Source of the DNA: Niallia circulans
GTDB taxonomy: Bacteria > Bacillota > Bacilli > Bacillales > Cytobacillaceae
NCBI RefSeq assembly: GCF_003726095.1
Contig: NZ_CP026031.1
Span: 1,302,001-1,366,000 of the forward strand
Length of the DNA: 64,000 nucleotides
Reading direction: 5' to 3'
This document shows, in pieces, positions 34,370-46,404 of this stretch (within the stretch, counting starts at the first letter, position 1; each line of letters begins with the position of its first letter). The position numbers and the translations under genes are program-made. A model generated the notes under the pieces. The model did not search any database. It had not been told where the DNA came from and worked only from the letters and a program-made list of their open reading frames with translations.

Positions 34370-36571
34370 ATGGATTATAAACACAGTGAAACAAAATGGA
34401 TGGTAGCCATTTGTTTTTTTGTACTTTTATCTGTAATTTTAAATATCTTTGCTGCTTCTATAAATAAAGAGCTTTTTATTCTACTGCAATTAATTATTAC
34501 TAGTGGCTTACTATATGTTTTTTATCAATTAATAAAAAAGTTCACCTATGTACTTGGCGAATTTGCTCAAAGCAATAAAAAATTACAGTCTATTTTTGAC
34601 ACACTGGACATTGCGATTTGGTTTCATGATTTGAAAACAAATAAATTAATGGTAACAGCTGGAATTGAAGCTATTTATGGTTATTCAGCAGAGGCATTTT
34701 ATAAAAATTACAATTTGTGGAAAGATGTAATCCACCCAGCTGATCAAGAAGTTTTGACGGAACGAGCAGAGCTTTTAACCCATCAAGATGTCGTTGTCAG
34801 CACTTATCGTATTATTAAACCAGATGGAAAAATCCGCTGGATAAAAGATAGAGGAATCGCTGTATTTGATAAAACAACTGGGGAAATGACCGAGTTTACA
34901 AGCGTGTTAATTGATATAACGGATAGCAAAGAAAACGAAGATAAATTCAGTAAACTGGTCGATATTTCACCAGATATTATTGCAGTAGTAGTTGATTACA
35001 AGTTTCAATATATAAATAAGGCTGGCACCAAAATGTTAGGTAAAGACTATAGTTCTTTACAGGGACTAGCCATAAGCGATTTACTTTTTGCAGATACTTA
35101 TCAAAATATTGTGCAACAATATAAGAAAAGCAAAAAGTTAAACCAAAATGTCGTTGAGATGGAAATTGAATTGACGAAAGAATTAACGAAAAACGTATTT
35201 TTGGAAATCAATTGCATGCCAATTCTTTTTGGCGGACAAGAAGCTGTTTTGGTTGTTGGAAGAGATATTACATCCCGGAAACAGGCGGAATTAAAAATTA
35301 AAGAACTAGCTTTCACAGATACGCTAACAAAATTACCAAATCGAAACAGTTGTATGCATCATTTAAATGATCGACTCTATAACCAAGAAGTGGAAAGAAT
35401 GTCTATATTGTTTTTAGACTTGGATCAATTTAAACGAATAAATGATACGAAAGGACATGGGATAGGAGATATCATTTTACAAGAAGTATCTACTATTTTG
35501 CAATCAGCTATCGAAAAAAATGATTTTGTTGCTCGCCTGGGGGGAGATGAATTTTTAATCCTATTAGAGAATAAAACAAAATTAGAAACAGCTGAGACTG
35601 CCCAAAAAATAATAAACCACTTTTCTTATCCTATTGTAGTGAAAGATGACGAATTTTTCGTGACACCAAGTATCGGTATCAGTATGTATCCATTAGACGG
35701 AAAAGATCAAGAATCATTAATAAAAAATGCCGATACAGCGATGTATGTTGCCAAAGACCAGGGAAAAAATAATTTTCAATTTTACTCCGCTTCCATTGCA
35801 GAAAAAGGAGCGCGAAAAATGGAATTGGAGATGGCACTAAGAAGAGCTATTAGCAATAAAGAACTAGAGTTGTACTATCAGCCGCAAATCAATATCTATA
35901 CTGGCAGCATATTTGGTGTCGAAGCTCTGCTACGTTGGAAACACCCGGTATACGGCTATTTGTCTCCAGATGAATTTATCCCAATTGCTGAGGAATCTAA
36001 TCTAATACTATCGATTGGAGAATGGGTCATAACGGAGGCATTTGCGCAGAAAAAGAAATGGGAAAGAGAAGGAAAAAAAGATTTAAAACTTGCTATCAAT
36101 ATTTCGGCTCGTCAAATTCAATACACTGATTTCATACCTTTTCTACAAAAAGAAATAACAAGATTAGAAATAAATCCAGAAAAATTCGAGTTAGAGATAA
36201 CGGAAAGCATTATGCAAAATATTGAATTAGCCCAAATCGAATTAGCTAATATTAAAAACCTTGGCTTTCAAATATCGATTGATGATTTTGGCAAAGGCTA
36301 TTCTTCGTTAAGTTATTTAACATCACTGCCTATTGATACCATTAAAATTGATAAAACTTTTATTGATGATATAGGCCATCCTATCCACAAAGGCTCTTTA
36401 GCTAAAGTCATTATTGATATGGGACATAATATGAATTTTTTTGTCATTGCAGAAGGAGTAGAGACAGAAAATCAAATCGATTTTCTCATTAAACATCAAT
36501 GCGATATCGTACAAGGTTATTACTTTAGCAAACCATTGACCTCATCTGAGTTAGAAAAGTACTATTTATAA
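34370..36571 (+). CDS. Membrane PAS-PAS-GGDEF-EAL cyclic-di-GMP protein
   Basis: This 733-residue signalling protein has two N-terminal helices (about residues 10-62), two PAS domains (about 70-190 and 195-310), a GGDEF domain with RLGGDEFLIL and an EAL domain with EALLRWKHP, ELEITES, DDFGKGYSS, KIDKTFI and AEGVETE. Both active-site signatures are intact, so both diguanylate cyclase and phosphodiesterase activity are possible. The inhibitory I-site before GGDEF reads EKND, not RxxD, so product inhibition should be absent. AAGGAG precedes the ATG. Input signal unknown. Confidence 0.95.
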   Translation: MDYKHSETKWMVAICFFVLLSVILNIFAASINKELFILLQLIITSGLLYVFYQLIKKFTYVLGEFAQSNKKLQSIFDTLDIAIWFHDLKTNKLMVTAGIEAIYGYSAEAFYKNYNLWKDVIHPADQEVLTERAELLTHQDVVVSTYRIIKPDGKIRWIKDRGIAVFDKTTGEMTEFTSVLIDITDSKENEDKFSKLVDISPDIIAVVVDYKFQYINKAGTKMLGKDYSSLQGLAISDLLFADTYQNIVQQYKKSKKLNQNVVEMEIELTKELTKNVFLEINCMPILFGGQEAVLVVGRDITSRKQAELKIKELAFTDTLTKLPNRNSCMHHLNDRLYNQEVERMSILFLDLDQFKRINDTKGHGIGDIILQEVSTILQSAIEKNDFVARLGGDEFLILLENKTKLETAETAQKIINHFSYPIVVKDDEFFVTPSIGISMYPLDGKDQESLIKNADTAMYVAKDQGKNNFQFYSASIAEKGARKMELEMALRRAISNKELELYYQPQINIYTGSIFGVEALLRWKHPVYGYLSPDEFIPIAEESNLILSIGEWVITEAFAQKKKWEREGKKDLKLAINISARQIQYTDFIPFLQKEITRLEINPEKFELEITESIMQNIELAQIELANIKNLGFQISIDDFGKGYSSLSYLTSLPIDTIKIDKTFIDDIGHPIHKGSLAKVIIDMGHNMNFFVIAEGVETENQIDFLIKHQCDIVQGYYFSKPLTSSELEKYYL

Positions 36572-36684
36572 ACGAGAAATCTTTTTCATTTTTTGTTTCT
36601 AAGGATATACTATTATCATAAAGAAATTCTTTTTTATATTTTATAAAAAGGGATGCAAAAATTTTTCGTAAAGTTGGTGAAAAA

Positions 36685-37614
36685 ATGCCTTGTCAATCTA
36701 ATGAAGAATTAGAAAGTATCTTGTTAGAAGCAAAACAATATACACATAATGGGAAAGTTGCTGATTATATCCCAGCACTTAGCAAAGCAAACCCAGATGA
36801 TTTATCTGTAGCTATTTATCACTCTGATGGTACATGTTATTCAGCAGGCTGCATTCATGAGAAAATTACTTTACAAAGCATTTCAAAAGTCATTACTTTA
36901 GCATTAGCACTAATTGAATCAGGAGAAGAGTATGTTTTTAGTAAAGTTGGCTATGAGCCTACTGGCGATCCATTTAATTCTATTGTAAAACTAGAAATGA
37001 GTAACCCATCGAAGCCATTAAATCCGATGATAAACGCAGGCGCTCTTGCTGTTACTCATATGATTGAAGGGAACACAGTCGATGAACGATTCCAGAAGAT
37101 CATTGAATTTGTTAAGCTCTTATCAGGAAATAGTGATATAGGTTATTCAGCAGAGGTGGCTAAATCAGAATTTGATACATCGCATTTGAATAGAGCACTT
37201 TGTTTCTTTATGAAACAACATGGCATCATTAATGAAGATGTGGAAGAATTATTGGATTTATATACAAAGCAATGTTCAATCGAAGTAAATTGTTTAGATT
37301 TAGCACGAATCGGGATCGTATTTGCTTTAGATGGTAAGGAACCTGTCACAAACAAACAGTTAATGCCAGCACATGTAGCTCGTATTTGCAAAACATTTAT
37401 GGTTACATGCGGCATGTATAATGCATCTGGAGAATTCGCTGTTCGGGTCGGAATCCCTGCAAAAAGTGGTGTTTCCGGCGGAATTTTAGGCGCAGTACCT
37501 TCTCGCTTTGGAATTGGCATTTCTGGTCCCGCACTAGATGACAAAGGCAATAGTGTTGCGGGCTTAAAACTATTAGAAATTCTTGCAAAAAAATATGATT
37601 TAAGTATGTTCTAA
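36685..37614 (+). CDS. glsA: Glutaminase
   Basis: This 309-residue cytoplasmic enzyme deaminates glutamine to glutamate and ammonia. The serine-lysine dyad is in [10 protein letters not shown], and further family blocks are [41 protein letters not shown] and AKSGVSGGI. Length and sequence match Bacillus YlaM-type glutaminase. The upstream site is modest (AAGTTGGTG). A terminator separates it from speD, so a shared transcript is not implied. Confidence 0.97.
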   Translation: MPCQSNEELESILLEAKQYTHNGKVADYIPALSKANPDDLSVAIYHSDGTCYSAGCIHEKITLQSISKVITLALALIESGEEYVFSKVGYEPTGDPFNSIVKLEMSNPSKPLNPMINAGALAVTHMIEGNTVDERFQKIIEFVKLLSGNSDIGYSAEVAKSEFDTSHLNRALCFFMKQHGIINEDVEELLDLYTKQCSIEVNCLDLARIGIVFALDGKEPVTNKQLMPAHVARICKTFMVTCGMYNASGEFAVRVGIPAKSGVSGGILGAVPSRFGIGISGPALDDKGNSVAGLKLLEILAKKYDLSMF

Positions 37615-37625
37615 TAATAAAGCTT

Positions 37626-37668
37626 ATCACTAATCTTTTCTATTAAAAATGAGGATTAGTGATTTTTT
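37626..37668 (+). terminator. Terminator after glutaminase
   Basis: ATCACTAATC and GATTAGTGAT form a perfect 10-bp stem with an 18-nt loop, followed by TTTTTT. Confidence 0.88.
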
Positions 37669-37729
37669 GGTTATTCCCCAATCTGTTCGGGTAACATAAC
37701 TGTACCAATTGTTTAAAAGGGGGATAAAC

Positions 37730-38536
37730 ATGAGTTTAACACCTCAGCAGCGTATAGAATTACATGGTTTTAACAATTTAACTAAGTCATTGAGCTTTAA
37801 TATGTATGATATCTGTTATACTCGAACAAAAAGCGAGAGAGAAGCTTATCTTCAATATATCGATGAGCAGTATAACGCTGAGCGGCTGACAAAAATCTTG
37901 AAAAATGTTTCCGATATTATTGACGCACATGTTCTAAATATTGCAAAGCAAGACTATGAACCACAAGGAGCAAGTGTAACACTGCTCGTATCTGAGGGAC
38001 CAGTTGCTGATACTTCAAAAGAAGTATTTAAGGAATCACCTGGACCACTTCCAGGCTCCGTTGTTATGCATCTCGACAAAAGCCATATAACGGTCCATAC
38101 ATATCCTGAATATCATCCAGATGAAGGAATCAGTACATTTCGTGCCGATATTGATGTTTCGACGTGTGGAGAAATTTCGCCATTAAAAGCACTAAACTAT
38201 TTAATCCACTCTTTTGATACAGATATAATGATTATAGATTATCGTGTAAGGGGATTTACCCGTGATATACTTGGGCATAAACTATTTATCGATCATGATA
38301 TCAATTCCATTCAAAACTATATTCCCGAAGAAGCAAAATCACAATTTGATATGATTGATGCTAATATCTATCAAGAAAATATATTTCATACAAAATGCAA
38401 GTTAAAACAATTCCATTTAAATAATTATTTATTTGCCTGTAAAGAAGAAGAACTGACTGAAGATGATCGTATGATGATAACAGCAAAACTCACACAGGAA
38501 ATGAATGAAATTTTTTATGGGAAAAATATAAAGTGA
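37730..38536 (+). CDS. speD: S-adenosylmethionine decarboxylase proenzyme, E. coli (class 1a) type
   Basis: This 268-residue proenzyme is cleaved at the Lys-Ser bond in [13 protein letters not shown] to make the pyruvoyl group that decarboxylates S-adenosylmethionine for spermidine synthesis. It matches the long E. coli SpeD form, including [25 protein letters not shown] and a YQENIFHTK segment. It differs from the roughly 125-residue form of B. subtilis. ATG 37730 follows AAAGGGGGAT by 6 nt. No speE lies nearby. Confidence 0.96.
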   Translation: MSLTPQQRIELHGFNNLTKSLSFNMYDICYTRTKSEREAYLQYIDEQYNAERLTKILKNVSDIIDAHVLNIAKQDYEPQGASVTLLVSEGPVADTSKEVFKESPGPLPGSVVMHLDKSHITVHTYPEYHPDEGISTFRADIDVSTCGEISPLKALNYLIHSFDTDIMIIDYRVRGFTRDILGHKLFIDHDINSIQNYIPEEAKSQFDMIDANIYQENIFHTKCKLKQFHLNNYLFACKEEELTEDDRMMITAKLTQEMNEIFYGKNIK

Positions 38537-38545
38537 TCTATTACA

Positions 38546-38590
38546 AAACTGGCGACAACTTTTAAATAAAGCGAAGCCAGTTTCTTCATT
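38546..38590 (+). terminator. Weak terminator after speD
   Basis: AAACTGGC and GCCAGTTT form an 8-bp stem with a 22-nt loop, followed by a weak T-rich tail. Confidence 0.5.
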
Positions 38591-38715
38591 TATCGTAAGA
38601 TATTTATAAATCTAATGTATAAATATACTAACGATATTATTTTTAAACATATTTTTCTAGCTTTTTTATAAAAAATTGGTAAACTATTATTGTAGAAAGA
38701 TAGAAAGGTGCGAAA

Positions 38716-39888
38716 ATGATGAAACAAATCATCCTAGATACAATTAATGAAAACGAAGCAAAATTTAAAGATATAAGTATTTATATTGGAGAAAATCCTG
38801 AGTTAGGCCATGAAGAATTTAAAGCTTGTGAAATTTTAACTGATACCTTAAAACAGCATGGTTTTAACGTTGAAATAGGGATCTGTGATTTACCTACTGC
38901 CTTTAAAGCAACCTTTGACAGCGGCAATGATGGTCCCGTTATCGGCTATATGGCAGAATATGATGCACTTCCTGAGCTTGGTCATGCATGTGGACATAAT
39001 TTAATCGGGACTATGGGAATTGCTGCTGGAATTGGTCTTAGTAAAGTTTTAAGCGAAACAGGAGGAAAAGTGATTGTTTACGGTACGCCTGCTGAGGAAA
39101 CAAAAGGCGGGAAAGTAACAATGGCAGAAGCAGGAATTTTTGAGGAGCTAGATGTGGCAATGATGGTCCATCCATTAGATAATTATATGACGAGCGCCGA
39201 TTCACTTGCAATGGACGCTATCCAATTTGAATTTTTCGGCAAAGCTGCTCATGCTGCAGCAAGCCCGCATTTAGGCATTAATGCACTAGATGCTGTATTA
39301 CAGACCTTTAATAGTATCAATGCTCTAAGACAGCATATAAAGTCAGATGCGCGTATCCATGGAGTAATCACAGAAGGTGGAAAAGCGGCAAATATTGTCC
39401 CTGACTATGCTGTTGCACAGTTTTATGTCCGAGCAGGAAAAAGAGAAGAAGTTAATAAATTAGTAGAAAAAGTAAAACAATGTGCAGAGGGAGCTGCCCT
39501 GCAAACAGGTGCTACAGTTAAATCTAGTTTCTATGAATTCTCCTATGATGATATGATTACCAACCAAACTTTATCTGATTTATTTACAAAACAGCTTGTT
39601 GATTTAGGCGTAGATGCATCTGAAATACAGGAGCAGCGGGATGGTTCAGGATCCCTTGATATGGGCAATGTCAGCCAAGTAGTTCCATCTATTCATCCCT
39701 ATGTAAAAATCTGTAATGAGGCATACGCTTGTCATACTCATGAATTTAGAGAAGCTGCTATGTCTGATCAAGGTAGAGATGCCATGATTTTAGGTGCAAA
39801 ATCAATGGCTCTTACAGGTTTAGAAATTCTTACGAATAAAGAATTACTCGCAGAAATAAAAGCCGAATTTATAAAAAATAAAAACTAG
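38716..39888 (+). CDS. M20 family metallopeptidase / amidohydrolase
   Basis: This 390-residue zinc hydrolase is of the M20D type. Metal ligands are suggested by AEYDALPELGHACGHN (residues about 82-97), the PAEETKGGK motif and MVHPLD, with a C-terminal His in YACHTHEF. A lid domain occupies about 185-300 (FFGKAAHAAASPHLG). Related enzymes are p-aminobenzoyl-glutamate hydrolase AbgB and N-acyl amino-acid hydrolases; the substrate is unknown. AAAGGTG precedes the ATG pair. Single gene with its own terminator. Confidence 0.93.
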   Translation: MMKQIILDTINENEAKFKDISIYIGENPELGHEEFKACEILTDTLKQHGFNVEIGICDLPTAFKATFDSGNDGPVIGYMAEYDALPELGHACGHNLIGTMGIAAGIGLSKVLSETGGKVIVYGTPAEETKGGKVTMAEAGIFEELDVAMMVHPLDNYMTSADSLAMDAIQFEFFGKAAHAAASPHLGINALDAVLQTFNSINALRQHIKSDARIHGVITEGGKAANIVPDYAVAQFYVRAGKREEVNKLVEKVKQCAEGAALQTGATVKSSFYEFSYDDMITNQTLSDLFTKQLVDLGVDASEIQEQRDGSGSLDMGNVSQVVPSIHPYVKICNEAYACHTHEFREAAMSDQGRDAMILGAKSMALTGLEILTNKELLAEIKAEFIKNKN

Positions 39889-39897
39889 TACTTTTCC

Positions 39898-39941
39898 CTT
39901 ACATTCAAATGATAACCTAATTTGAATGTAAGGTTTTTTTT
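39898..39941 (+). terminator. Terminator after M20 peptidase
   Basis: CTTACATTCAAAT and ATTTGAATGTAAG form a perfect 13-bp stem, followed by a T-run of about eight. Confidence 0.92.
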
Positions 39942-40051
39942 GTTAAATTAAGGCATTTTTATGACATTTATCCTTCTTTCGATATAGAAGAAAAAGATTC
40001 ATTTATAATAAATAGGTCCTATTCTCAATCGTAAAGGAGCTATTAATCAAA

Positions 40052-42034
40052 ATGAGAAAAATACTAAAGCGATTTCATTACAGCATGACGATTAAAAAGA
40101 AACTTTATGCAAGCTTTTTTGTTCTATTATTTATTCCAACTATCTTTATTGGGAGCTTTTCCTACTTCAATTCCAAAAATCAGCTAGAGGAAGAAATAAT
40201 GGACAATGCTTCCCAGCAAGTTAAACGGTTAGACGAAAATATCAACAGCGAATTATCCACTAAAATAAAGCAAGTGGATAAACTTCGAAAAGATTGGGGA
40301 GAAGAAAGTAAACCTGTATCAAACGAGCAAATACTTGCTACACTAGAAGACTATTATTATTTTTATGATGACATTGACAGCATATTTTATGCTACAAAGC
40401 AAGGACAATATATACAAAAGCCAGATAGGCAAATGGCAGATAATTACGATCCAACCGCAAGTGAATGGTTTATTAAAGCAGAAGAGAACCCTGAAGAAAT
40501 TTATATTTCTGATCCATACATATCTGCAAGTACAAATGAAATGGTTGTTACGATTGCTGGAAGCACCAAAGATAGCGATAAAGTAATTGGTTTAAAGATT
40601 AAACTTAGTGCCATACAATCTATTGTGAGCAATGTCACAATAGGTAAAAAAGGATATGCTTTCCTTATTGATGAAAATAATGCTTATATGGCACATCCTA
40701 GTGAAAAAATTGGAGAAATCGGTACAGAAAACTATATCGAGCAGATGAATAGGAAAGAATACGGGACTTTTACATATAGTTTGGATAACAAAGAAAAAAA
40801 ACTTACTTATCTCACCAATAAGCTTACAGGCTGGAAAATAGCAGGGTCCATGTATGCAAAAGAAGTATCAGAGGCTTCATCTCCAATCTTAAAAGCATCA
40901 TTTTGGGCCATCATTCTTTTTGTTTTCATTGGTTCCATTCTTATTTATTTCAATACCCAATCTATCCTTAAGCCACTAAATCAATTAAAAGAAAAAGCAG
41001 GACTAGTTGGGAAAGGTGATTTAACACAAAAACTAATTGTTAAAAGGAAAGACGAAATTGGTCATTTAACTTCTTCCTTTCAGAAAATGCAAGATAGTTT
41101 AAGGCACATTATTATCTATATGGAAAAAAGTATCAGCCAAGTTGCTGCCTCTAGTGAGAATCTTACCATCAGCTCTACTTCATCAACGAAGGTTGTTGAA
41201 GATTTAGTGTCTGTTACCCAAGAAATAGCATCTAAAGCTGATTATCAAAAACAACAGATAGAAGCAAATTCTACTAAGCTGAAAGAGATCACCGAGAGAA
41301 CGGGATTTATTAGAGAAAACTCGTTGTCCATGTCCAATTTAAGCACAATGACAGTTGAAAAAGCGAAAGAAGGAGAACGCGCCATCTATCAAGCAGAAGA
41401 ACAAATGCAGCTAATTGTGGAATCAGTCAATAAGTCTGATAAACAAATTGATGATCTGAATAAGCGTTCAAAAGAAGTGGAATCAATTATTCAATTGATA
41501 AGTTCCATTGCAAACCAAACGAATTTATTGGCTCTTAATGCTGCAATAGAAGCAGCAAGAGCAGGGGAAAGCGGAAAAGGTTTTTCGGTAGTAGCAGAGG
41601 AGATTAGAACATTAGCGGAAACTACGCAACACTCTGCCACAGAAATTGAGCACCTAATAAAAGGGATTCAAACGGATACACATTCAACAGTAGATCGAAT
41701 GAAAAGTGTTCATCAGCAAGTAGATGGGGGACTATCCATTATGTCTTCGGTCAAATCAGCATTTCACTCTATTTCCACTAGTATGAATGAAACGACGCCG
41801 ATTATTAATCGAGTAACTATCTCTTCTGAAGAGGTGTATCAACACATTAAATTGCTTTCTGAAACCTTTGATACATTACTTTTATTTAGCAAACAAAATG
41901 CTGAATTATCAGAAGAAATTTCAGCAGCTTCTGAAGAGCAGCTCGCATCCTTTGAGGAAGTATCTGCTTCTGCCATTACACTTGCTGAAACAGCTGATCA
42001 TTTAAAAAATCTAATCAGTCAATTTCATTATTAA
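40052..42034 (+). CDS. Methyl-accepting chemotaxis protein
   Basis: This 660-residue chemoreceptor has an N-terminal helix (about residues 17-38), an extracellular dCache sensor (about 40-280) and a second helix ([19 protein letters not shown]). A HAMP domain (about 305-360) and the cytoplasmic signalling helices follow, with the tip motif [20 protein letters not shown]. It would bind a small ligand outside and control CheA. GTAAAGGAG precedes the ATG. No che genes are adjacent; ligand unknown. Confidence 0.96.
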   Translation: MRKILKRFHYSMTIKKKLYASFFVLLFIPTIFIGSFSYFNSKNQLEEEIMDNASQQVKRLDENINSELSTKIKQVDKLRKDWGEESKPVSNEQILATLEDYYYFYDDIDSIFYATKQGQYIQKPDRQMADNYDPTASEWFIKAEENPEEIYISDPYISASTNEMVVTIAGSTKDSDKVIGLKIKLSAIQSIVSNVTIGKKGYAFLIDENNAYMAHPSEKIGEIGTENYIEQMNRKEYGTFTYSLDNKEKKLTYLTNKLTGWKIAGSMYAKEVSEASSPILKASFWAIILFVFIGSILIYFNTQSILKPLNQLKEKAGLVGKGDLTQKLIVKRKDEIGHLTSSFQKMQDSLRHIIIYMEKSISQVAASSENLTISSTSSTKVVEDLVSVTQEIASKADYQKQQIEANSTKLKEITERTGFIRENSLSMSNLSTMTVEKAKEGERAIYQAEEQMQLIVESVNKSDKQIDDLNKRSKEVESIIQLISSIANQTNLLALNAAIEAARAGESGKGFSVVAEEIRTLAETTQHSATEIEHLIKGIQTDTHSTVDRMKSVHQQVDGGLSIMSSVKSAFHSISTSMNETTPIINRVTISSEEVYQHIKLLSETFDTLLLFSKQNAELSEEISAASEEQLASFEEVSASAITLAETADHLKNLISQFHY

Positions 42035-42078
42035 TAATAAGAAATGTCTTCCTATCCATTAAATAAAATTACTTCTTT

Positions 42079-42119
42079 AAATACTATATTTCAAGTAGGC
42101 TTGAAATATAGTATTTTTG
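42079..42119 (+). terminator. Terminator after chemoreceptor
   Basis: AAATACTATATTTCAAG and CTTGAAATATAGTATTT form a perfect 17-bp stem with a 4-nt loop and T-run. Confidence 0.92.
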
Positions 42120-42203
42120 GGTAGTATTACTTCATATGAAAGCTTCTCAATAATTTTTATTGTGAGAAAAGCTACAAATTATATGGAGTAGGAGAAATGA
42201 TAG

Positions 42204-43652
42204 ATGGAAAATCAGACATTGATGCAATTTTTCGAATGGCATTTAGACGCCGATGGTCAACATTGGAACCGATTGAAAGAAAAAGCTGGAGAATTAAAGG
42301 AAGCTGGTATTGATTCCATTTGGATTCCACCTGTGACGAAAGCTGCCTCCAATGAAGACAATGGATATGGCGTTTACGATGTATATGATTTAGGGGAATT
42401 TGATCAAAAGGGCAGTATTCGTACAAAATATGGAACGAAAAAGGAATTACTGGAAGCTATTGAGGCATGTCATAATGTCGGAATTCAAGTCTATGTGGAT
42501 GTGGTAATGAATCACAAAGCAGCAGCAGATGAGAAAGAAACATTTAAAGCAATTGAAGTAAATCCTGAAAATAGAGAAGAAGAGATATCAGAACCACATG
42601 ATATCGAAGCATGGACAAAATTCACTTTTCCAGGAAGAGGAGATACTTATTCATCCTTTAAGTGGAACTTCCAGCATTTTAACGGAACCGATTATGATAA
42701 TAAGACAAAAAAAGAAGGGGTATTCCGCATTGTAGGCGATAATAAAATGTGGAATTCAAACGTCGATGATGAATTTGGAAATTATGACTATTTAATGTTT
42801 GCAAACATTGACTATAATAATGAGCTAGTCCAAAATGAAATGATTTCATGGGGAAAATGGCTTTACGAAACACTAAATTGTGATGGCTATCGATTAGATG
42901 CCATTAAACATATAAACCACGATTTTATAAAAAAATTCGCCACTTCCTTGCTGAAAGAAAAAGACGATTTTTATTTCGTAGGTGAATTTTGGAAAGCTGA
43001 TCTGCAAGAATGTCAGGAATTTTTAGAGCAAATGGATTACAAAATCGATTTATTTGATGTCCCACTACACTATAAATTGCATACTGCCTCCATGGAAGGA
43101 AGTAACTTTGATTTAACAACAATTTTCGAGGGAACGTTAGTAAAAGAAAATCCTCTTAATTGTGTAACATTTGTTGATAATCATGATACACAGCCAAATG
43201 AATCATTAGAATCATGGGTAGAAGATTGGTTTAAGCAAATTGCCTACAGCCTTATTTTACTTCGAAAAGACGGCTACCCAACCATATTTTATGGAGATTA
43301 TTTTGGAATTAGCGGGGACGAGCCAATAGATGGAAAAAAGGCAGCCATCGACCCCTTATTATATGTTCGCAAGAAAAAGGCTTACGGCAAACAGGATGAC
43401 TATTTTGATAATCCAAATATAATTGGTTGGGTTCGCCATGGAGAAGCTGAAATGGAAAAATCCGGATGTGCTGTTGTTATATCCAATAAGGATGATGGAA
43501 ACAAAAAAATGTTTGTTGGTGAATCACGAAGTGGTGAAGAATGGATCGATTTTACAAATACAAGAAAAGATCGCGTGACAATTGATGAAGATGGATACGG
43601 CGAATTTCCTGTTAATGCGAAGAGTGTTTCCGTATGGGGATTAGCTGATTAA
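42204..43652 (+). CDS. Cytoplasmic alpha-amylase, GH13
   Basis: This 482-residue enzyme hydrolyses alpha-1,4-glucans. The four GH13 regions are visible: DVVMNHKA, DGYRLDAIKHI with the nucleophile Asp, GEFWKAD with the acid/base Glu, and FVDNHDTQ. It starts directly with ENQTLMQFFEWHLDADG and has no signal peptide, so it resembles the intracellular maltohexaose-type amylases (AmyA/AmyS group) and probably acts on imported maltodextrins or glycogen. No transporter genes lie beside it. A terminator shared with the convergent LysE gene follows. Confidence 0.94.
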   Translation: MENQTLMQFFEWHLDADGQHWNRLKEKAGELKEAGIDSIWIPPVTKAASNEDNGYGVYDVYDLGEFDQKGSIRTKYGTKKELLEAIEACHNVGIQVYVDVVMNHKAAADEKETFKAIEVNPENREEEISEPHDIEAWTKFTFPGRGDTYSSFKWNFQHFNGTDYDNKTKKEGVFRIVGDNKMWNSNVDDEFGNYDYLMFANIDYNNELVQNEMISWGKWLYETLNCDGYRLDAIKHINHDFIKKFATSLLKEKDDFYFVGEFWKADLQECQEFLEQMDYKIDLFDVPLHYKLHTASMEGSNFDLTTIFEGTLVKENPLNCVTFVDNHDTQPNESLESWVEDWFKQIAYSLILLRKDGYPTIFYGDYFGISGDEPIDGKKAAIDPLLYVRKKKAYGKQDDYFDNPNIIGWVRHGEAEMEKSGCAVVISNKDDGNKKMFVGESRSGEEWIDFTNTRKDRVTIDEDGYGEFPVNAKSVSVWGLAD

Positions 43653-43696
43653 AAAAGTGTGGGGATATTGCGAAAAACAACATCCCCACACTTTTT
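43651..43696. terminator. Bidirectional terminator, amylase / LysE
   Basis: AAAAAAGTGTGGGGAT and ATCCCCACACTTTTT form a strong stem around a 15-nt loop, with runs on both sides. Confidence 0.92.
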
Positions 43697-44336
43697 ATGA
43701 GGAAAAGAATAATTTCATCATTCCTTGATAACCAAAGTACACGCCAAATATAACTAAGGAAGCACCAGAAATAATGGAAATGCCTCTTAAAGTTCTAAGT
43801 GTAAGAAAACGTCTAAAGCCGTTTGTTAAAGCAGCTACAATCAAATCCCATAAAGTAAGACCAAGAAAAATCATACTGCTATATATCAATAAAGAACTAG
43901 TCCCATTTTCTTGGGCCGTTTTTGCTAATATCGAGCCATATATGCCTAACCAAAATAAAATGGATAATGGACTTGTTATAGACATGATAAAACCTGTTAA
44001 AAAACATTTAAACAAAGAATCTTTTCCTCGAAGGGAATCCAATTTAAGATGCTGGGCACCTACAATACTTTCCATCCCCGTATAAATCAAAATAAAGCCC
44101 CCAAATAGCCAAAGAAATATTTGAATGATTTCTATTTCAAGAAAATGAACCATTCCTATGTATACCATTATCATAAAAATACCATCTGCAAGCATGGATC
44201 CAAAACCAACAATCCAAGCATGCCAAAAGCCATTTTTAATTCCTTTATCAATTCTAGCGGAATTTACTGGACCAATCGGAGCAGCTAATGTTAATCCTAA
44301 TAAGATATAGCTAAGTAAGATGGTCATACTGAACAT
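43695..44336 (-). CDS. LysE/RhtB family translocator
   Basis: This 213-residue inner-membrane protein has six hydrophobic segments and the family motif APIGPVNSARID near the N-terminus. Family members export amino acids or their derivatives. ATG 44336 is chosen because GGGAG is 6 nt upstream. A close paralogue lies at 56035-56658; both share the APIGPVN and ILFWLGIYGSILA-type segments. Substrate unknown. Confidence 0.9.
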   Translation of the reverse strand: MFSMTILLSYILLGLTLAAPIGPVNSARIDKGIKNGFWHAWIVGFGSMLADGIFMIMVYIGMVHFLEIEIIQIFLWLFGGFILIYTGMESIVGAQHLKLDSLRGKDSLFKCFLTGFIMSITSPLSILFWLGIYGSILAKTAQENGTSSLLIYSSMIFLGLTLWDLIVAALTNGFRRFLTLRTLRGISIISGASLVIFGVYFGYQGMMKLFFSS

Positions 44337-45380
<1,044 letters not shown>

Positions 45381-45417
45381 ATATAAAGATGCAAGCTCTG
45401 TACCAAAATAAAGTACC

Positions 45418-45470
45418 AGACCATAGACAAACACCTTACAATTCAAGGTCTTCGCCTATGGTCTTTTTTT
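45418..45470 (+). terminator. Terminator after map
   Basis: AGACCATAG and CTATGGTCT form a perfect 9-bp stem with a 29-nt loop, followed by TTTTTTT. Confidence 0.8.
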
Positions 45471-45725
45471 ATTCCTTTTTGCGACAACTGTTCACTATGA
45501 CAAGGACAAGGATGACTACTTTGCTACAGGGAAGACACTGAAAAAGTTCAATTTGAGATTGTAAGATATCCCTATTCTATGTTCATTTATGAAAAACTGG
45601 TGATACAATGTATTTATGTGTTCACGCAGACAAATATTTGTAAATTAATAGTTCGAATTAGGAGTAGTGAGGTGCTAAATTCAAAGTAGAGAATTGCTTT
45701 ACCGCTTGAAAAGGAGAGAATTTTT

Positions 45726-46142
45726 TTGAAGAAGAAGTTTCTAATCACCGGCTTAGTCTTATTTATAGTTATTTTTTCAAGTTTCTATGCATATGCTTCA
45801 ACTCTGTCCATTTCTGGTAAGTCAGACAATGGCATGTGGAAGTATACCTATAAGAAAAATTTAGATCTAAGTGAGCCTACAGGCTGGCAGGGTAAATTAA
45901 AACAATTAGATAAACAAAAAGTGGAAGTAAAAGAATTAACATTTACAGACAACGATGAGATATTAGCACAAACTGATTCCTTTGTGGAAGGAACAGACAT
46001 AGATGGGTCAGTCACTACTCTGCATCCTTTTGCTACAGAATTTTATTTAGGAAATAGTCCGAAAAGAGGGCATATTTATAAAATGGCTGTAAAATGGCAG
46101 AAAGAGGGAGAGACATATGAGGATACTTTCACGATTCATTAA
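45726..46142 (+). CDS. Secreted hypothetical protein, 138 aa
   Basis: The N-terminus is a signal peptide (MKKKFLITGLVLFIVIFSSF with cleavage probably after AYA). The mature part of about 110 residues is beta-rich and polar, with SISGKSDNGMWKYTY and GHIYKMAVKWQKEGE segments. No cysteine or lipobox is present. TTG 45726 is the start; AAAAGGAGAG lies upstream. I recognise no family. A terminator follows, so it is a single gene. Confidence 0.7.
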   Translation: MKKKFLITGLVLFIVIFSSFYAYASTLSISGKSDNGMWKYTYKKNLDLSEPTGWQGKLKQLDKQKVEVKELTFTDNDEILAQTDSFVEGTDIDGSVTTLHPFATEFYLGNSPKRGHIYKMAVKWQKEGETYEDTFTIH

Positions 46143-46173
46143 ACAATTGAACTCCATCGATTTCACAGTAAAC

Positions 46174-46209
46174 TTAAGCTCTGTTTTAAAGCAGAGCTTA
46201 TTTGTTTAG
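46174..46209 (+). terminator. Terminator after secreted protein gene
   Basis: TAAGCTCTG and CAGAGCTTA form a 9-bp stem with an 8-nt loop, followed by a T-rich tail. Confidence 0.7.
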
Positions 46210-46404
46210 AAAAATTTAAAATTGGGAAAAACATAATAAAGCAATTGACAGTGCTTTTTAGAAAGTTCTTAAAACGAATAAACGATAAAAGAATCTATAA
46301 TTGTGAATTTAGCGACATTTCCCTCTATTTATATATCCATTGACATTGATGGTCAGATCCCGTAACCTAGTACATGTAATTTCATAACAAAATCCTTATC
46401 AGCT

